Positions 43,480-54,954 of a stretch of DNA of 64,000 nucleotides are shown piece after piece (the stretch's first letter is position 1; each line of letters starts with the position of its first letter). This stretch comes from Maylandia zebra (taxonomy: Eukaryota > Chordata > Actinopteri > Cichliformes > Cichlidae), in NCBI RefSeq assembly GCF_041146795.1, contig NC_135172.1, positions 11,894,137 to 11,958,136 on the forward strand. The letters are read 5' to 3'. Below the pieces are notes generated by a model. That model saw only the letters and a program-made list of their open reading frames with translations, did not search any database and was not told the DNA's origin. A program made the position numbers and the translations under genes.

Positions 43480-43989
43480 TGGCCCCGCCTTCCTCTATGG
43501 AAATCAACGTGTTCCAGGACTCACGGGGGATTGGCTGGCCCGGACCTATGCCCGCCCCACCTTCATTCAGGTCAGAGCGTGCCAGACCACTCACACCATT
43601 GGCTGCTGAGGGAGCCTTGAGTACGACAGACCAATGACACAGCTGCCTGCAATCACCTGAGAAGATAAAAGGCTGAGGATTCTTCATTCGTGGAGGGACT
43701 TGTTGATTTGAACAGACTGTGGAGACGGTCCCTCCTGCCTTTGCACTGCTGCCATGTGAGCCTTTGTTTTGAGTTGCCTCCTGTGAGATGTTTAGATGAG
43801 TAGTGTTCTACTGGTGTTACTGGAGTTGTTATGTTTGTTTAAAATCACTCTATTGCCTAGTGAGTTGTTTCACTAACGGTTTTCAGTTGTGTTAATAAAC
43901 CTTATGTTTTTCTTTTTATCTAACCCCCTAGTCTCTGGGCTCGTTTATGTTACGTCCACTGTCGCCTAGCAGAGCCGGGTCGTAACACA
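43480..43989 (+). mobile_element. 3' LTR of the Ty3/Gypsy relic
   Basis: It is preceded by polypurine tract AAGGGGAGGGG (43469-43479), starts TGGCCCCGCC and ends GTAACACA. It contains GATAAAAGGC (TATA-like, about 43662) and AATAAA (43894-43899). No 5' LTR is present in the window. Confidence 0.75.
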
Positions 43990-44351
43990 GAGCATAAACT
44001 AACACGTCACTTGGAGATAACTGTAGATTTTTCCTTCATGGTTTCAAATGTAAGCTGGCTGATTTGGTTCATTTTTGTTTTTTTGTTTTAAACTGAGCAA
44101 ACCTGGTCTTCTCCTGAGGACTGCTGCAGGTATCATGCGAGCATGTTAATTTATTAAAAAAACCAACAGCAAAAACCCCCAAAATAGAATGAAACTCATT
44201 TCAGGAGACAAATAGCACTGATAGAGACATTTTTTTTGTACAGATGATTGGCAAACGGAAAGTTTCTAAAGAGTCGTGCACACACAAGTAGACTACTACA
44301 ACATGCTACTTAGTTAGGAGAGTTTGGGAATGACAACCAAGCGGAACAAGA
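43990..44351. other. 3' flank of the KIF1-like terminal exon
   Basis: No other feature. It may include 3' UTR of the KIF1-like fragment on the minus strand. Confidence 0.4.
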
Positions 44352-46573
44352 TTAGACCCAAACATTGTCATCGAAACAAAAACACAAAAAGCTGAGGGGA
44401 GGGAATAGAGAGGAGGAAAGCTGAGCTGGCAGCGGGGTTGCTGGAGGAAGGCTGCGCCGCCTCGCCAGCTTAGATCTGCAGGGAGAGTTTTACGTTGTGA
44501 GAAGAAGGGAATGTTTTTGAAGGGTGCAGAAGCTGCACGTTTGACTGTGGTGTGAGAGGAGCGTGTGTGTCTGTGTGTGTGTACCTTATCGTTCCTGCTA
44601 GCAGAGGATTAAAAGCGTACAGCCAGTCGTTCATGTCGTTCTCGTTGTTGGCCTGCAGGAGGATGCCTCCATGTTTTGTGCACACTGCAAATGTGTTGGG
44701 CGTCTGAAAAGAAAACATCACATTATATTCATATTCATTCAAATGATAAATCCCAGTCCATTTGCCATTTCATCAATCAACGTGCACCAAAACAATTTGA
44801 ATGAATTCTCATTAAAGACAAACGTGTTACATCCAGCCTTTCTCTATCCTGCCTCAAACCTTAAGCATGGCCTGCTGGTCTTCGCTGTATTCCACCTGTG
44901 CTGTGGAGAGGTTGAGGACGCCTCGCTCCACGGGGTCCTGGTCGCTGTTGTAGATGAAGTCGTAGGGCCGGCGAACAACCACAAAATGCTTCCCCCATGA
45001 GTTAGAGCGAGGCTCCACGAAGCTTAGAAAACCCTTCTTGGACACAACAGATCTGAAAAGAAGAGATTTTATTCATTTATTTATTTTTTAAGAGAGCGCT
45101 TGTTTTTCTGAGGAAGAAGCAGAGTTGGTTTGTTTCCAGCTGAAATCATCCAGGCTCAGGAATTTGAATCGATCCACATCATTTCTGCTTGAACTAGAGA
45201 ACATGAGTGTCGACTTACATTTGGTCTGTGAGACACATGTCATAGTGACAGTATTTGGGTTAATATGGCATTACTCACCCTGGTCGCATTTCTTCAATAT
45301 CAGGCACCAAGTTCAGGAACTCGTTCTTTTGCAGCCCGCGCAAGGTAGGAGGTCTCCAGAGTGGGAACCATCGGGAAGTTTTCACAGTCTGAGCAGGAGG
45401 GACTGGAGGCACGTGAGCTGTTCTCAGGGGTCCTTTAACACAAATCACACCAAGTTAGAATCAAATAGATAACCTGTCAATAACCGTTTGCAGATCGAGG
45501 TCAATGTTCCTAAAAATATGTTTACTTCTGGCCCATGGAGCCACAGCGGGAGTCCGACAGAGAGGGGGAGGTAGAGGAAGGGGTGAGGGTGGCACTGCTG
45601 AAGCTCGTCACGGATGGATCACGTCCGATCGGTGAGATGAGAGAAAGCTGAAGTGAAACAACAGCAGGATGAGGTAGACGTCAATATAGGAACTCCCTGA
45701 TGTGACACAGAAAGGCTATTTTTTTATTTCTTTGTATTATTTCTCACCTTGCAGTCACTGATGCTGTTCACCAGCTGCTTGTATTCAGTATTGAAGGTGT
45801 GTGTCAGAAGGCGCAGGCACTACAACACAACAGGAACAAGACTGATCAGCTCCGAGCAGAGAAGGAAGAAGGCAGCAACAAGAACGCCCACTAAGCCCAC
45901 GTTTTTCTCACCTTGGTGGCCAGCTCCTTCTCACGCTTTCAAAGGTGGTGCTGGAGATCTGCGAGGAGACGGAGGTGGATGTGGACAGAGTGCCGGAGCT
46001 CACGCTGGGGGACAGAGACTCACTCAGGGACTTGGTGGTGGGAGCTGTTCCCACGGGAGCCGCCTCTCCCAGAAGGTGACGGGTCTTTTCCACCTGGACG
46101 AAAGATGGGGGCGAATGTGAGGTGGGGAGAAGAGGGGAGGTTAGTCATGTAAAGTCTGTACTCTAAGAAAAAACTTTTTAGAATAGCACTTTGGTCTTTG
46201 AGCTGAAAAGTCATTTTTCCCTCAGTGATATTAAACAGATTTATTTCTTTATGAATCTTTTAAGGCCCCACCTCCTGCAGCTGCTCCATCTTCTCCAGCT
46301 CCCACTGGTGCTCTAGGATGAGGCTATCTCCTCTGGGCCTCCAGCCGGCCAGGTTCTCCTCTCCACGCACATAAGCCACTGATGTGTCCAGCACCTTCCT
46401 CCTCCTCCTCTGCATCCCTGCTCAGGACATGAGCCCTCATTAGGATGAAGCTCTCCACAGAATTATGATAAAACAGCTGCCGTTCTTTAAACATGTTTCA
46501 TGGCCGCTCACCTGGGCTTCCAGTGTCAGACATCTTACACAAGCTCAGCTCGTAGATCCCAGTCACTCGGTTG
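44352..46573 (-). pseudogene. KIF1-like 3' exons with PH domain, copy 2
   Basis: This is the same five exons as copy 1 (46573-46512, 46417-46272, 46093-45912, 45819-45748, 45432-45279), followed by three that copy 1 lacks: 45052-44860 ([42 protein letters not shown]), 44703-44585 ([30 protein letters not shown]) and terminal 44475-44352 (SKLARRRS, then a novel tail to TAA). The PH domain of KIF1 binds phosphoinositides on vesicle membranes and here looks complete. The 182-bp exon has the same one-base deficit as copy 1. In addition the acceptor before 46573 reads AA instead of AG, so that exon cannot be spliced normally. The motor region is absent. Confidence 0.85.
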
Positions 46574-47396
46574 TTATAATGAAGCAGAAGTTTTGAACAA
46601 GGAAACTTTGTAACGAAATGCCAACGACCGCCTGTCTGTTTTCAGGGCTGTATTTGAAGCCATGCTCCAATCAGGCAAAGTTTTAAGTGTTGCACATTTC
46701 GATGGGTTTCTTTCAGCTGACATAGTTTCCATTTGGGTCATGTGGTGTTAGATACCCCAGCGTGTGGTCATAGGGTGAAGAGCCCGGACGATTAGTGGGA
46801 TTTTAGGTGTGGTGTAAAAATGACGCTGCAACTTTAAAAACGTTGTTGCTTTAAGGATTAACGTACAACCATACTTGGGCTGAGTTTGACACTGGTTCTC
46901 TTCAGTAATTAAAATAGCTTTAACACATGATAAGATCAAATGTCAGCTACACTGTGACAGTCGAGGGGCCACACTCAGATATATTTATTCGCTTGTTCTC
47001 TTTGTGTGATAAGAGTTTCCATCTGAATTTAACCCCTGTGTGGGGCTGATCTTTCATTTCATTTTATTTCAAGCTCAGATTCTTTGCCTTTGGCACATTT
47101 TCTGTGACGAGACTTCAAACCATTCCCACCGTCCTTATTAATCAACATGGTGAAGTGATTCTTCGCAAGGTGATGGGATAGGAAGAGTTTCAGAAAATGA
47201 GGCCTTTTGTCTTTATTGGAGAGGTCAGTGCAGACAGGACGGATGGGGGGAAGGCGAGGGGGGAATGACACACAGGAAACGGTGTTGGTCAGACCCAAAG
47301 ACAGGCGTGGGCAGTGAGGACTCTCACCTTCAGACTCACTGTCTAATCAGTCTGACAGTGAGTCTGAAGACTGAGCAACCCAACACACGTTACTAT

Positions 47397-47862
47397 GTTC
47401 ATCATCATCATCATTGTTTATTTATATAGCACTTTAAAAACACACAAGGCTGACCAAACTGCTGAACAATAGAAACATAATAGATACCATAAGAATAATA
47501 AATACGATACAATAATAAACATAGCGAAAAACAATAAAATACAAGTCAGTCAACCACTGAGTCAAAAGCCAGTGAATAAAAATGCTTTTTCAATCTGGAT
47601 TTAAAAACCAGCACTGATGTCGATTGCCTAATGTGAAGAGGAAGATTATTCCAAAGCTTAGGAGCCACGATAGAGAACGCTCGGTCTCCTCTCAGTTTCA
47701 GCCGTGATTTGGGGACTGAGAGCAACAGCTGCTCAGCTGACCGGAGCGAACGAGTGGGGACATAGGGCTTCAGCAGGTGCTAGACCATTTAAAGATTTAA
47801 AAACCAATAAAAGAACTTGAAAATGAATCCTAAATTCAATTGGAAGCCAGTGCAGGGAGGCC
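47397..47862 (-). mobile_element. L2-like LINE scrap, copy 2
   Basis: Counterpart of 3880-4345. One change removes the Met at the start of the copy-1 frame; otherwise near-identical. Confidence 0.72.
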
Positions 47863-48753
47863 AAGAGTGATGTTATCACTAAGCAGGACATTAAATCAAA
47901 TTAATGAGACACCAAAACAAGAGCTGGAGCCCAAGACAGCCATGAAGTCACAGTGTACACAAATACACAAGAAACACAGAAACCAGCTGGGTGGATGTGG
48001 CTCGGGAACCTTCTGTTACCTTGAACGTCGGTGTTTTGAACGCTGGCTGCTCCAGTCTGCTTGTATTTGTCCAAGATTTCCCCTCATATCTTGGTTATGG
48101 TTATTTTTTCTTTTATTAAACTGATCACACTCCTGTTCATGAATAGAAAAAAACCCCATCAGTGTATTTTCACTTAAACAAGCAGCTGTTTTTTTTGCAT
48201 TAAAGTTATATAAAAATGTAACAGTGCAAATTCCTCGCTGACAGTTTAACCAAAAGGCATTTCCAGTGGAAAGTAGCCGACATATCCTCAGCATAACCAT
48301 GTATAATATCCACAAAACCTGAGAAGGTTGGAGAGAAGGTAGGCGAACTCTGCTGGGATCTGCGTTTAACAAAGTGTCTAAAGACGAAACAAAGAAATCT
48401 TTCTGTAAATGTTCAGATGCACAGACTGGACTGAAAAAGAGTGAAAAAGCAGCTAACGTCCAAAAATAAGAAAACTTTGAAAGAACTCCAAAAAAACCTG
48501 GAGAACTTTTGCTCAAAAAACAGTTTTGTTTTTTTTAAATTACAAGGCAATCTGACAAAATGTCATCAAATGAGACTCAAGACTTCTGCAGGTCTCTGCC
48601 ATGACTCAATTTTTTTTTCTTAACGGCAGAAACAATTGTTCCTTTTTTACTTTGTTTCTATTTTCTCTTCTTGTTTTTATCTGTTGAACAACAAACAACA
48701 TTCATGCTGATTCACATAATATCCTGTCTCTACTCTCTGGGATTTCCTCGTAG

Positions 48754-49050
48754 CTCTTTGATGCAAAGAACATCCATCAAACGCTCCAGCTTGTGCTCAA
48801 CATCATCGTGAACGGTGAAGGTACTCTGACGAGAAAATACTCAGTCGACCTTTTGGTTGATTTGTTAAAGAACCCCAAAATAGCTGATTACCTAACAAGG
48901 TATGCAGATAATTCACAGCTCTTTTCCTGAATAGCTGCTTTAAAACTCTGCTGAAAGCCTTTGTCCATTTCCAGGTATCCCCACTTCTCGGCATGTGTGT
49001 CTCAAGTGTTAGGACTGCTGCATTGGAAAGACCCAGACCCTGCAGCCAAG
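48754..49050 (+). pseudogene. CIP2A-like fragment, copy 2
   Basis: Exons 48754-48899 and 48975-49050 correspond to 5237-5382 and 5458-5533. Splice sites and encoded residues are unchanged. Confidence 0.7.
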
Positions 49051-49663
49051 GTGAGAGACGACAAATATGATAACCCACACCAGCTGTGCTTAACTCTGTA
49101 AGTTCCCAGTATTCCCTGAAACCATCACGTGTGACACAGTTTACATCAGACGTGATGCAGCTGACGTCAACACTGACCTTCTTGTGGTAACAGAGACTTA
49201 AAAAAATAATAATAAAGCTCCAATCTCCTCAGGCGGACTCTCTTCTAGGCTCTCCTGACTGTTCCCTTTACATGCTGATGATGTGTCTTGTAAATCTGGA
49301 TCCCTTTCCAGCAGGACACTCCTCTTTTTCAGACAGTACCTCAGCTGCTCTCTCTCCTGACAGTCAGCTGTCCACCTCTGCATGGCCAGTCGAGCCAGCG
49401 CCGGCATTTGAGGCAGAGCTCGGAGCAGAGCGGGCAGCCAGGCTGAGCACGGAGCAGAGGTTGAAGGTCGCAAACTGACATCCACGTCTTCCAGAGAGCC
49501 CAGACCTCCTGCTGCAAACAGACTGCACCAACCGTTGTCTCCCACCAAGCTGTTGTAGGACAGATCCAGTGCACGGAGTGAGGAGAGACAGCCCCGTCTG
49601 CACACGGCAGCTGCACAGAGGAAGAGGACCCATTGATAACTGATCACTTTATGCCTGTTCACT

Positions 49664-49668
49664 TTACT
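49664..49668. repeat. ERV target site duplication, left
   Basis: TTACT, repeated at 57296-57300. The empty site in copy 1 (about 6191-6195) has one copy. Confidence 0.92.
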
Positions 49669-50332
49669 TGTTATGATATTTTGATACCACGGTAAGCATT
49701 TACAGGATATTGTTTTATACAGGAAAACTGTTACTCAATAAGGCCGATCTACTAGTTGTTTTTCTCTTTCTCTGTGACCCAAGAATTAATGTGTAGGACT
49801 CACAGGCTGGTACCAGAAGGTCGAAAACACCACAGAGATGAGACCACTTCCTTACTCCCATCCTCCCTTTTTCTTTATCTCCTGGAAAAGGCTCGTTAAA
49901 GGCTAGGTGGTTTGTTTCAGAATTCACTGATGAAAGAACTCTGTATTTTATGTCTAGGAGTGTATTTTGCTGGGATGATCATAAATTATAGCTGAACTGA
50001 TAAACTACACACAGGATACTTCTTGGCTCACAAGGCAGGAAGACGTTTCCTTATTTGGTCTGTACCGGTTTGAACTGGGAAAGCTGACACACGAACCTTT
50101 TTTTTCATCTATATAAACTGCTGTGTATCAAATAAACCTTTGAGTCGATTGGGAAGGCAACCTAAAGCAGTCTCTGTTTTCTTGTTCTCCCAAGCTGCTC
50201 CCGAGCTCGTACTAACACGCTGAATGGCATACCTGAGTGTTACTTTAAATAATTAGGAATCTTAGAAGGAAAGGACAGAACTCTGCTTATAGCTCACGCC
50301 ACGGAGGAAACCCGGGAAGGCAATTTCCTTCA
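49669..50332 (+). mobile_element. ERV 5' LTR (664 bp)
   Basis: Begins TGTTATGATA and ends TTTCCTTCA. TATATAAA lies at 50110-50117 and AATAAA at 50131-50136, only 14 nt further, so the poly(A) signal seems to lie at or before the transcription start, as in retroviruses that place it in U3. I found no difference from the 3' LTR. Confidence 0.95.
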
Positions 50333-50336
50333 ATCT

Positions 50337-50354
50337 TGGTGTCAGAAGTGGGAT
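50337..50354 (+). other. ERV primer binding site, tRNA-Leu(CAA)
   Basis: TGGTGTCAGAAGTGGGAT, four bases after the LTR. It is the complement of the vertebrate tRNA-Leu(CAA) 3' end (from memory of that tRNA). Confidence 0.85.
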
Positions 50355-50931
50355 GGCTGACAGAAGGTAAATATGCGTCTTTCATATTTATATAAAGACC
50401 TATTATACCTCTCTCAGTGATCGATCCATAAAAAAAAACGGGATATGCTGACGAAGTTTCACTTAGTGATCCAGAGAGATACACTGACTGACTTCCTCAG
50501 TCCCCGAATAAAGTAAATTAACCCTTGTGTGGTGTTGGTGGACCCGCTAGAGTTGTGGCTTTCCAAATTAACACTATCAAACAATTTTCTTTTATATAAA
50601 ATGTTATAAATAAATCAGTTATAATCAAGTGGAAAGACACAACACATTTATACGTAAATAATAATAATAATAATAATAATTAATTGTTTAATTTTTCTTT
50701 AAAAAAAAAAAAAAAACAAAAAAAACAAAAAAAGAAAAAACACGGGTCTCAAGGGTTAAAAGCAGTAAATTAAAAGCAGAAAGACACAGGGAGTTGCCTG
50801 TTGTTAAGTGAGAGTTGCTCACACAAACAAAAAATTGCTAGCAATAAATTTAAAGTGACCTCAGCTGTGCCGCAGCGAAAATACTAACCTAAATCCTCCT
50901 AGCGTGTAAACCCCTCTGGAAATCACTGAAC
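50355..50931 (+). other. ERV leader
   Basis: Non-coding, with an (AAT)n run near 50660-50685 and a long A-rich tract (50700-50745). Confidence 0.6.
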
Positions 50932-51600
50932 ATGGGTCAGAATTATTCAAAGACCACAGACAGGTCCGATAAAAAAATCTAAAGTACCTGTAAAACCAAA
51001 AATTAATAAAATACAAAATAAAGTCTCAAATAACGGCTCAGTATAACTCCCATTTCCGGTTACGTGTAACCTACGTCCGCGAATCGGTGAAGACGTCCAT
51101 GATCACGTATCCAGAACATGCGGGAGTGCTTATGTGACTGACTTTGTTTACAACTTAAGAAGTTCAATGCATTCTAATTTCTTTTCGGAGCCTTATCCCG
51201 AACGATTATCGCCAGAAAACAGGTCAGTAGAAATGTTGAATATCATTTGTGATAAGAAAAGTAGTCTGCTTAAAAAGTCCTGTAGAAAATATATGATAGA
51301 ATGCCGCGACGTGATGCATCAAATGTTACCGCTATGGACAAAAGGAGGGTAAATAATGACAAAGTCGCCGATTTCTTTAAGAATCTAAAGAAATTCCTGC
51401 TAACAATGTCCAGAGACAAAATTGACTTAAATGCAGTAACTATGTGTAAACAGAAGCCTGATGAATCTATCCTAGTATTCATAAAACGCTTTATGCACTG
51501 TTGGACAAGCTAGAGGTGCAAATTTAGCTCAGTTTTCCAGCAGCCGCAGACACCCAAAGCAAAAATGAATTTGTGTATTTAATTTAACACAAAGGGTGAA
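50932..51600 (+). pseudogene. ERV gag remnant
   Basis: The ATG at 50932 begins MGQNYSK, a myristoylation-type Gag start, but the frame stops after 16 codons. Fragments in other frames follow (51134-51352, 51301-51513); the latter, with PDESILVFIKRF, looks like a piece of capsid. Most of gag, including any zinc knuckle, is deleted or unreadable. Confidence 0.65.
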
Positions 51601-52995
51601 ATGTTTGCTGACACTGATAACAGCTTATGTTTTCTCTGCCCTATGTACCGACATGATGGAGAAGGAACATCCTCTGTGTCAGCTGGACCCTCAGCAGAGA
51701 ATGAACTCAACATCCTTTTTGTCCGGTACTCTATGTCACACACTGTGCCAAAAAAACGTGTACAGACGCCACTAACAGGTAATCCCATGACTGGGAGCCA
51801 CACTTTTGTTTCTCTCACACTGTTCAACAACATGATAACTGCTCACACAAGTGAAGGTCAAACAGTGATTTTGTCACATAACTCAGACATAGTTTATGAC
51901 ATAACTACACCATGTCGTCACATAGATCTAACCTACCCTATCCACTGTACTATTTCTGCAGTTACATTGCCAGCTGAATACCAGAATATGACATTGTGGT
52001 CTAAAAGTGAGAATGATATAGGATTTATTGACTGTACACTTTATCACGTACACCTATTAAAACACAACAAGCAGTATATGTCAAGCAGCATCCCATTTCC
52101 ACGGAAAAAGCCGCAGCCCTAGATGTCATCACAGGAGATTTATTGACTACAGGAGTAATAAAGCCCACACTCCTGTCAATCCTGTGCCAAAGCCTAACAA
52201 ACCTGGCGTATGGCGTTTCATACAAGACTTAAGGCAAATTAATGCAGTCAACATTCCTCTGCCACCTCTCGTTTCAGATGTTCACAGCATATTGACATGC
52301 ATTGCATACACACTTTACCGTGGTGGATTTCAGTACCTGTGCATGAAGACACACAGCCGTTATTTGCATTCACACATAGAAATAAGCAGTACACTTGGAC
52401 TCGTTTGCCCCAAGGCATGATAGACAGCTCTGCTGCTTTCTCAATGGTGCTTCACTCCTCCAGGGCTGCACCCTGATCCACATGTGGATGACCTCCCCTC
52501 TGTGCTGAAAGTGAAAAACTATGTCAAACTGCTACACACATGCTTCTCCAGCACCTCCAAAAGACTGGCCACAAAGCATCTGCAAAGAAAATGCAGTACT
52601 GTCAGACTTCTGTTCAATATTTGGGATTCACACTGTCTCACGGAAAACGTTCCATGACTGCAGACAGGGTCAAAGCTGTGACCTCCGTCCCTCGTCCCAC
52701 TACACAGAAGGAAATGTTGTCCTTCCTAGGCATGGTGAACTATTGCAGACAGTGGATACCAGACTGTTCTTTTCATGACCACATTCTGCGTGACTGTTGT
52801 AAAAAAAAAAGACAAGCCTCCTCGAATACTGTGGTCCACAGAAATGACTGCCTCTTTCAATGCATTACAGGGAGTGCTGACCTCCGCCACTCAAAGGTGC
52901 TGCCTGAATTGTTCAGGAATGCCGGCCTGCCTGAGGGCAGTAGCAGCTTGCTCTATCATGATAAGGGACTGCGGGAAGCTCACACTCTCACATGA
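51601..52995 (+). pseudogene. ERV protease/reverse transcriptase remnant
   Basis: The open frame 51601-52122 covers the end of gag-pro and the linker, but I see no clear DTG protease site. RT motifs follow in changing frames: PGVWRFIQDLRQINAVN (about 52204-52254), LPQGMI (52405 on), HVDD in place of the usual YVDD (52481-52492) and the thumb FLGMVNYCRQWIPDC (about 52720-52765). Several frameshifts and stops separate them, and part of the palm is missing. It cannot encode an active enzyme. Confidence 0.85.
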
Positions 52996-53117
52996 CACTA
53001 TTCTACACACCAATCACCAGGTCACGACCATTGTAGCAAACATAACTAAACAACATATGCAAATCTCACTATAAAAGCGAGCAGCACACCTGATTCGCCA
53101 GCACATTTATTGATCCT

Positions 53118-53795
53118 ATGCTGTGTTCTTCTGACCGACAGGATGGCTCAGACAGGCTTGACGATCATGACTGCATGACACGTATACAGGAATCCACAGC
53201 ACCATGTCCAGATTTAGAGCAAACACCTATCTCAGACTCAGCCATGGTTTATGTGGACGGGTCCTGTTCAAGGCCGAGTGACAACTCATTTCTTTGTGGC
53301 TATTCAGTGGTGACATTGCCTGACATCATACTAGAGGCTCACTCATTACCATTTCACTCAGCACAAAAAGCAGAGCTCATGGCTTTAATACGCGCCTGTG
53401 AGCTACATTTGGATAAGCATGTGACAATTTACACAGACAGCCGCTATGCATTTGGCGTTGTGCATGACTTTGGCACATTGTGGAGACAGGGAGGATTTAG
53501 ATCTGCTGATGGAAAATAAATTGCAAATTCTGATTTTGTTAAAAGACTTTTGCAGGCTATACAGCTGCCATCGGCCGTTGCAGTTGTAAAAACGAAAGGA
53601 CACAGTACAGCTGACACAGACGAAGCAACAGGTAATGCCTTAGCAGACGTGACAGCCAAGGCTGCAGCTGCATCACAGCTCCCACCTCCGCAGGAAGTAT
53701 TATCTGTGCCCCTACAGCTGCCACTTGTTACACTCCCAGACTATTTAGAAAGAAATGTTGATTTAAAATTCATACAAAAGCAAGCCTCTGCATAG
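53118..53795 (+). pseudogene. ERV RNase H remnant
   Basis: One frame has the RNase H acidic residues in YVDGSC, QKAELMALI and YTDSRYAFGV, then a single TAA (53517-53519), then continues in the same frame with the terminal KTKGHSTADTDEATGNALAD block to a second stop at 53793. Only the one nonsense codon breaks the domain. Confidence 0.88.
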
Positions 53796-53819
53796 AATAA
53801 TGACTGTACCTTAGATGAC

Positions 53820-54484
53820 AGAGATGGCCTATACAAAATCTTAAGGGTTTGATTGCCCTCCCATATTCCCTGATGCCAGTCCTTGCCCGACATTTTCACT
53901 GTGTGAGTCATGTCGGACAAAGAGGGGTAATAGGGGCAATAAAATCAAGATTTGTAATTGAGAAAACATCACATGCAGTAAAAAGCATATTAGCAACCTG
54001 TCTAACATGTGCGCGAACTAATGTAGGTAGCTCAAAAGCAAAACATCAGCATTTACCATAACCAGATTTTCCATTTCATACATTACAAATTGATTTTACA
54101 CATATGCCAGCGCAAGGAAGCATCAAGTACTTACTGGTAATAGTGGATCAATTTAGTAAATGAGTAGAAGCTTATCCAACCTCAAAAGAAACTGCAGAAG
54201 TAGTCTGTCAAAAGTTGAGCAATGAAATAATACCCAGATTCGGAATACCTCACCAGATTAACAGTGATAGAGGATCTTCATTCACATTAGAAGTAATTCA
54301 AAAGTGTGATAAAACTTTAATGACCTGGGTCAAATTACTTCCTCAAGTCCTGTGTGAGATTAGAATGACTCCATCTGCAGTAACCAAATTATCTCCATTT
54401 GAAATAAGACTATTTCCAACACCATGGTCAGCTTCCAGAGGGGCACCGCTAGTAGAAGGTGATGTATATTGCATTGTCCACTGA
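53820..54484 (+). pseudogene. ERV integrase remnant
   Basis: A single frame with two internal stops (54059-54061 and a TGA near 54161). The zinc-binding HFHCVSHVG ... CLTCARTN part is present, as are the first catalytic Asp (QIDFTHMP) and the second (INSDRGSSF). The segment that should carry the catalytic Glu is deleted, leaving the frame to resume at LPQVLCEIRMTPSA. The product would be inactive. Confidence 0.88.
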
Positions 54485-54954
54485 TGTTCACAACCTGGTA
54501 GAAACACTGAATAATAACTATCAGAAAGTTTGTCTCTCTCAGCCTTTCCCCTCCACAGTTCCACCAGTGGAGACAAGGAGACGCATGTTGGAGAAGCCAC
54601 TAAAACCAAGGACACTCTGGGAGGCCGCGTGTTCCAGCCCCCAGGCTTTACTGGCAGTGACGAAGAACCAGCATCCTCACAGACGGACAACCTCAGTGGA
54701 TTCATGCCAGCAGGGTTAAGACCAGCCCAATCGGACCATCTCAGGCGTCGGATCAAGCAGACGACATCTCCGGCGAGCCAGCGCCCGGAACTAGAGCAAA
54801 TAAACACACACGGGTAGATGACATCTCAGGCGAGCCAGCGCCCGGATCCAAAAGTTACATACACACACGCAATCACTGATTAAGACACAACGTCTGAAAG
54901 AACAACAACAAGGTACTCAAACATGCAGCAGGAACAGAAAGCCAAAAGTACCAC

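Noticed and set aside
54343..54807. 154-codon minus-strand frame in the ERV
   Set aside because: Antisense of the pol-env junction; no supporting signal.
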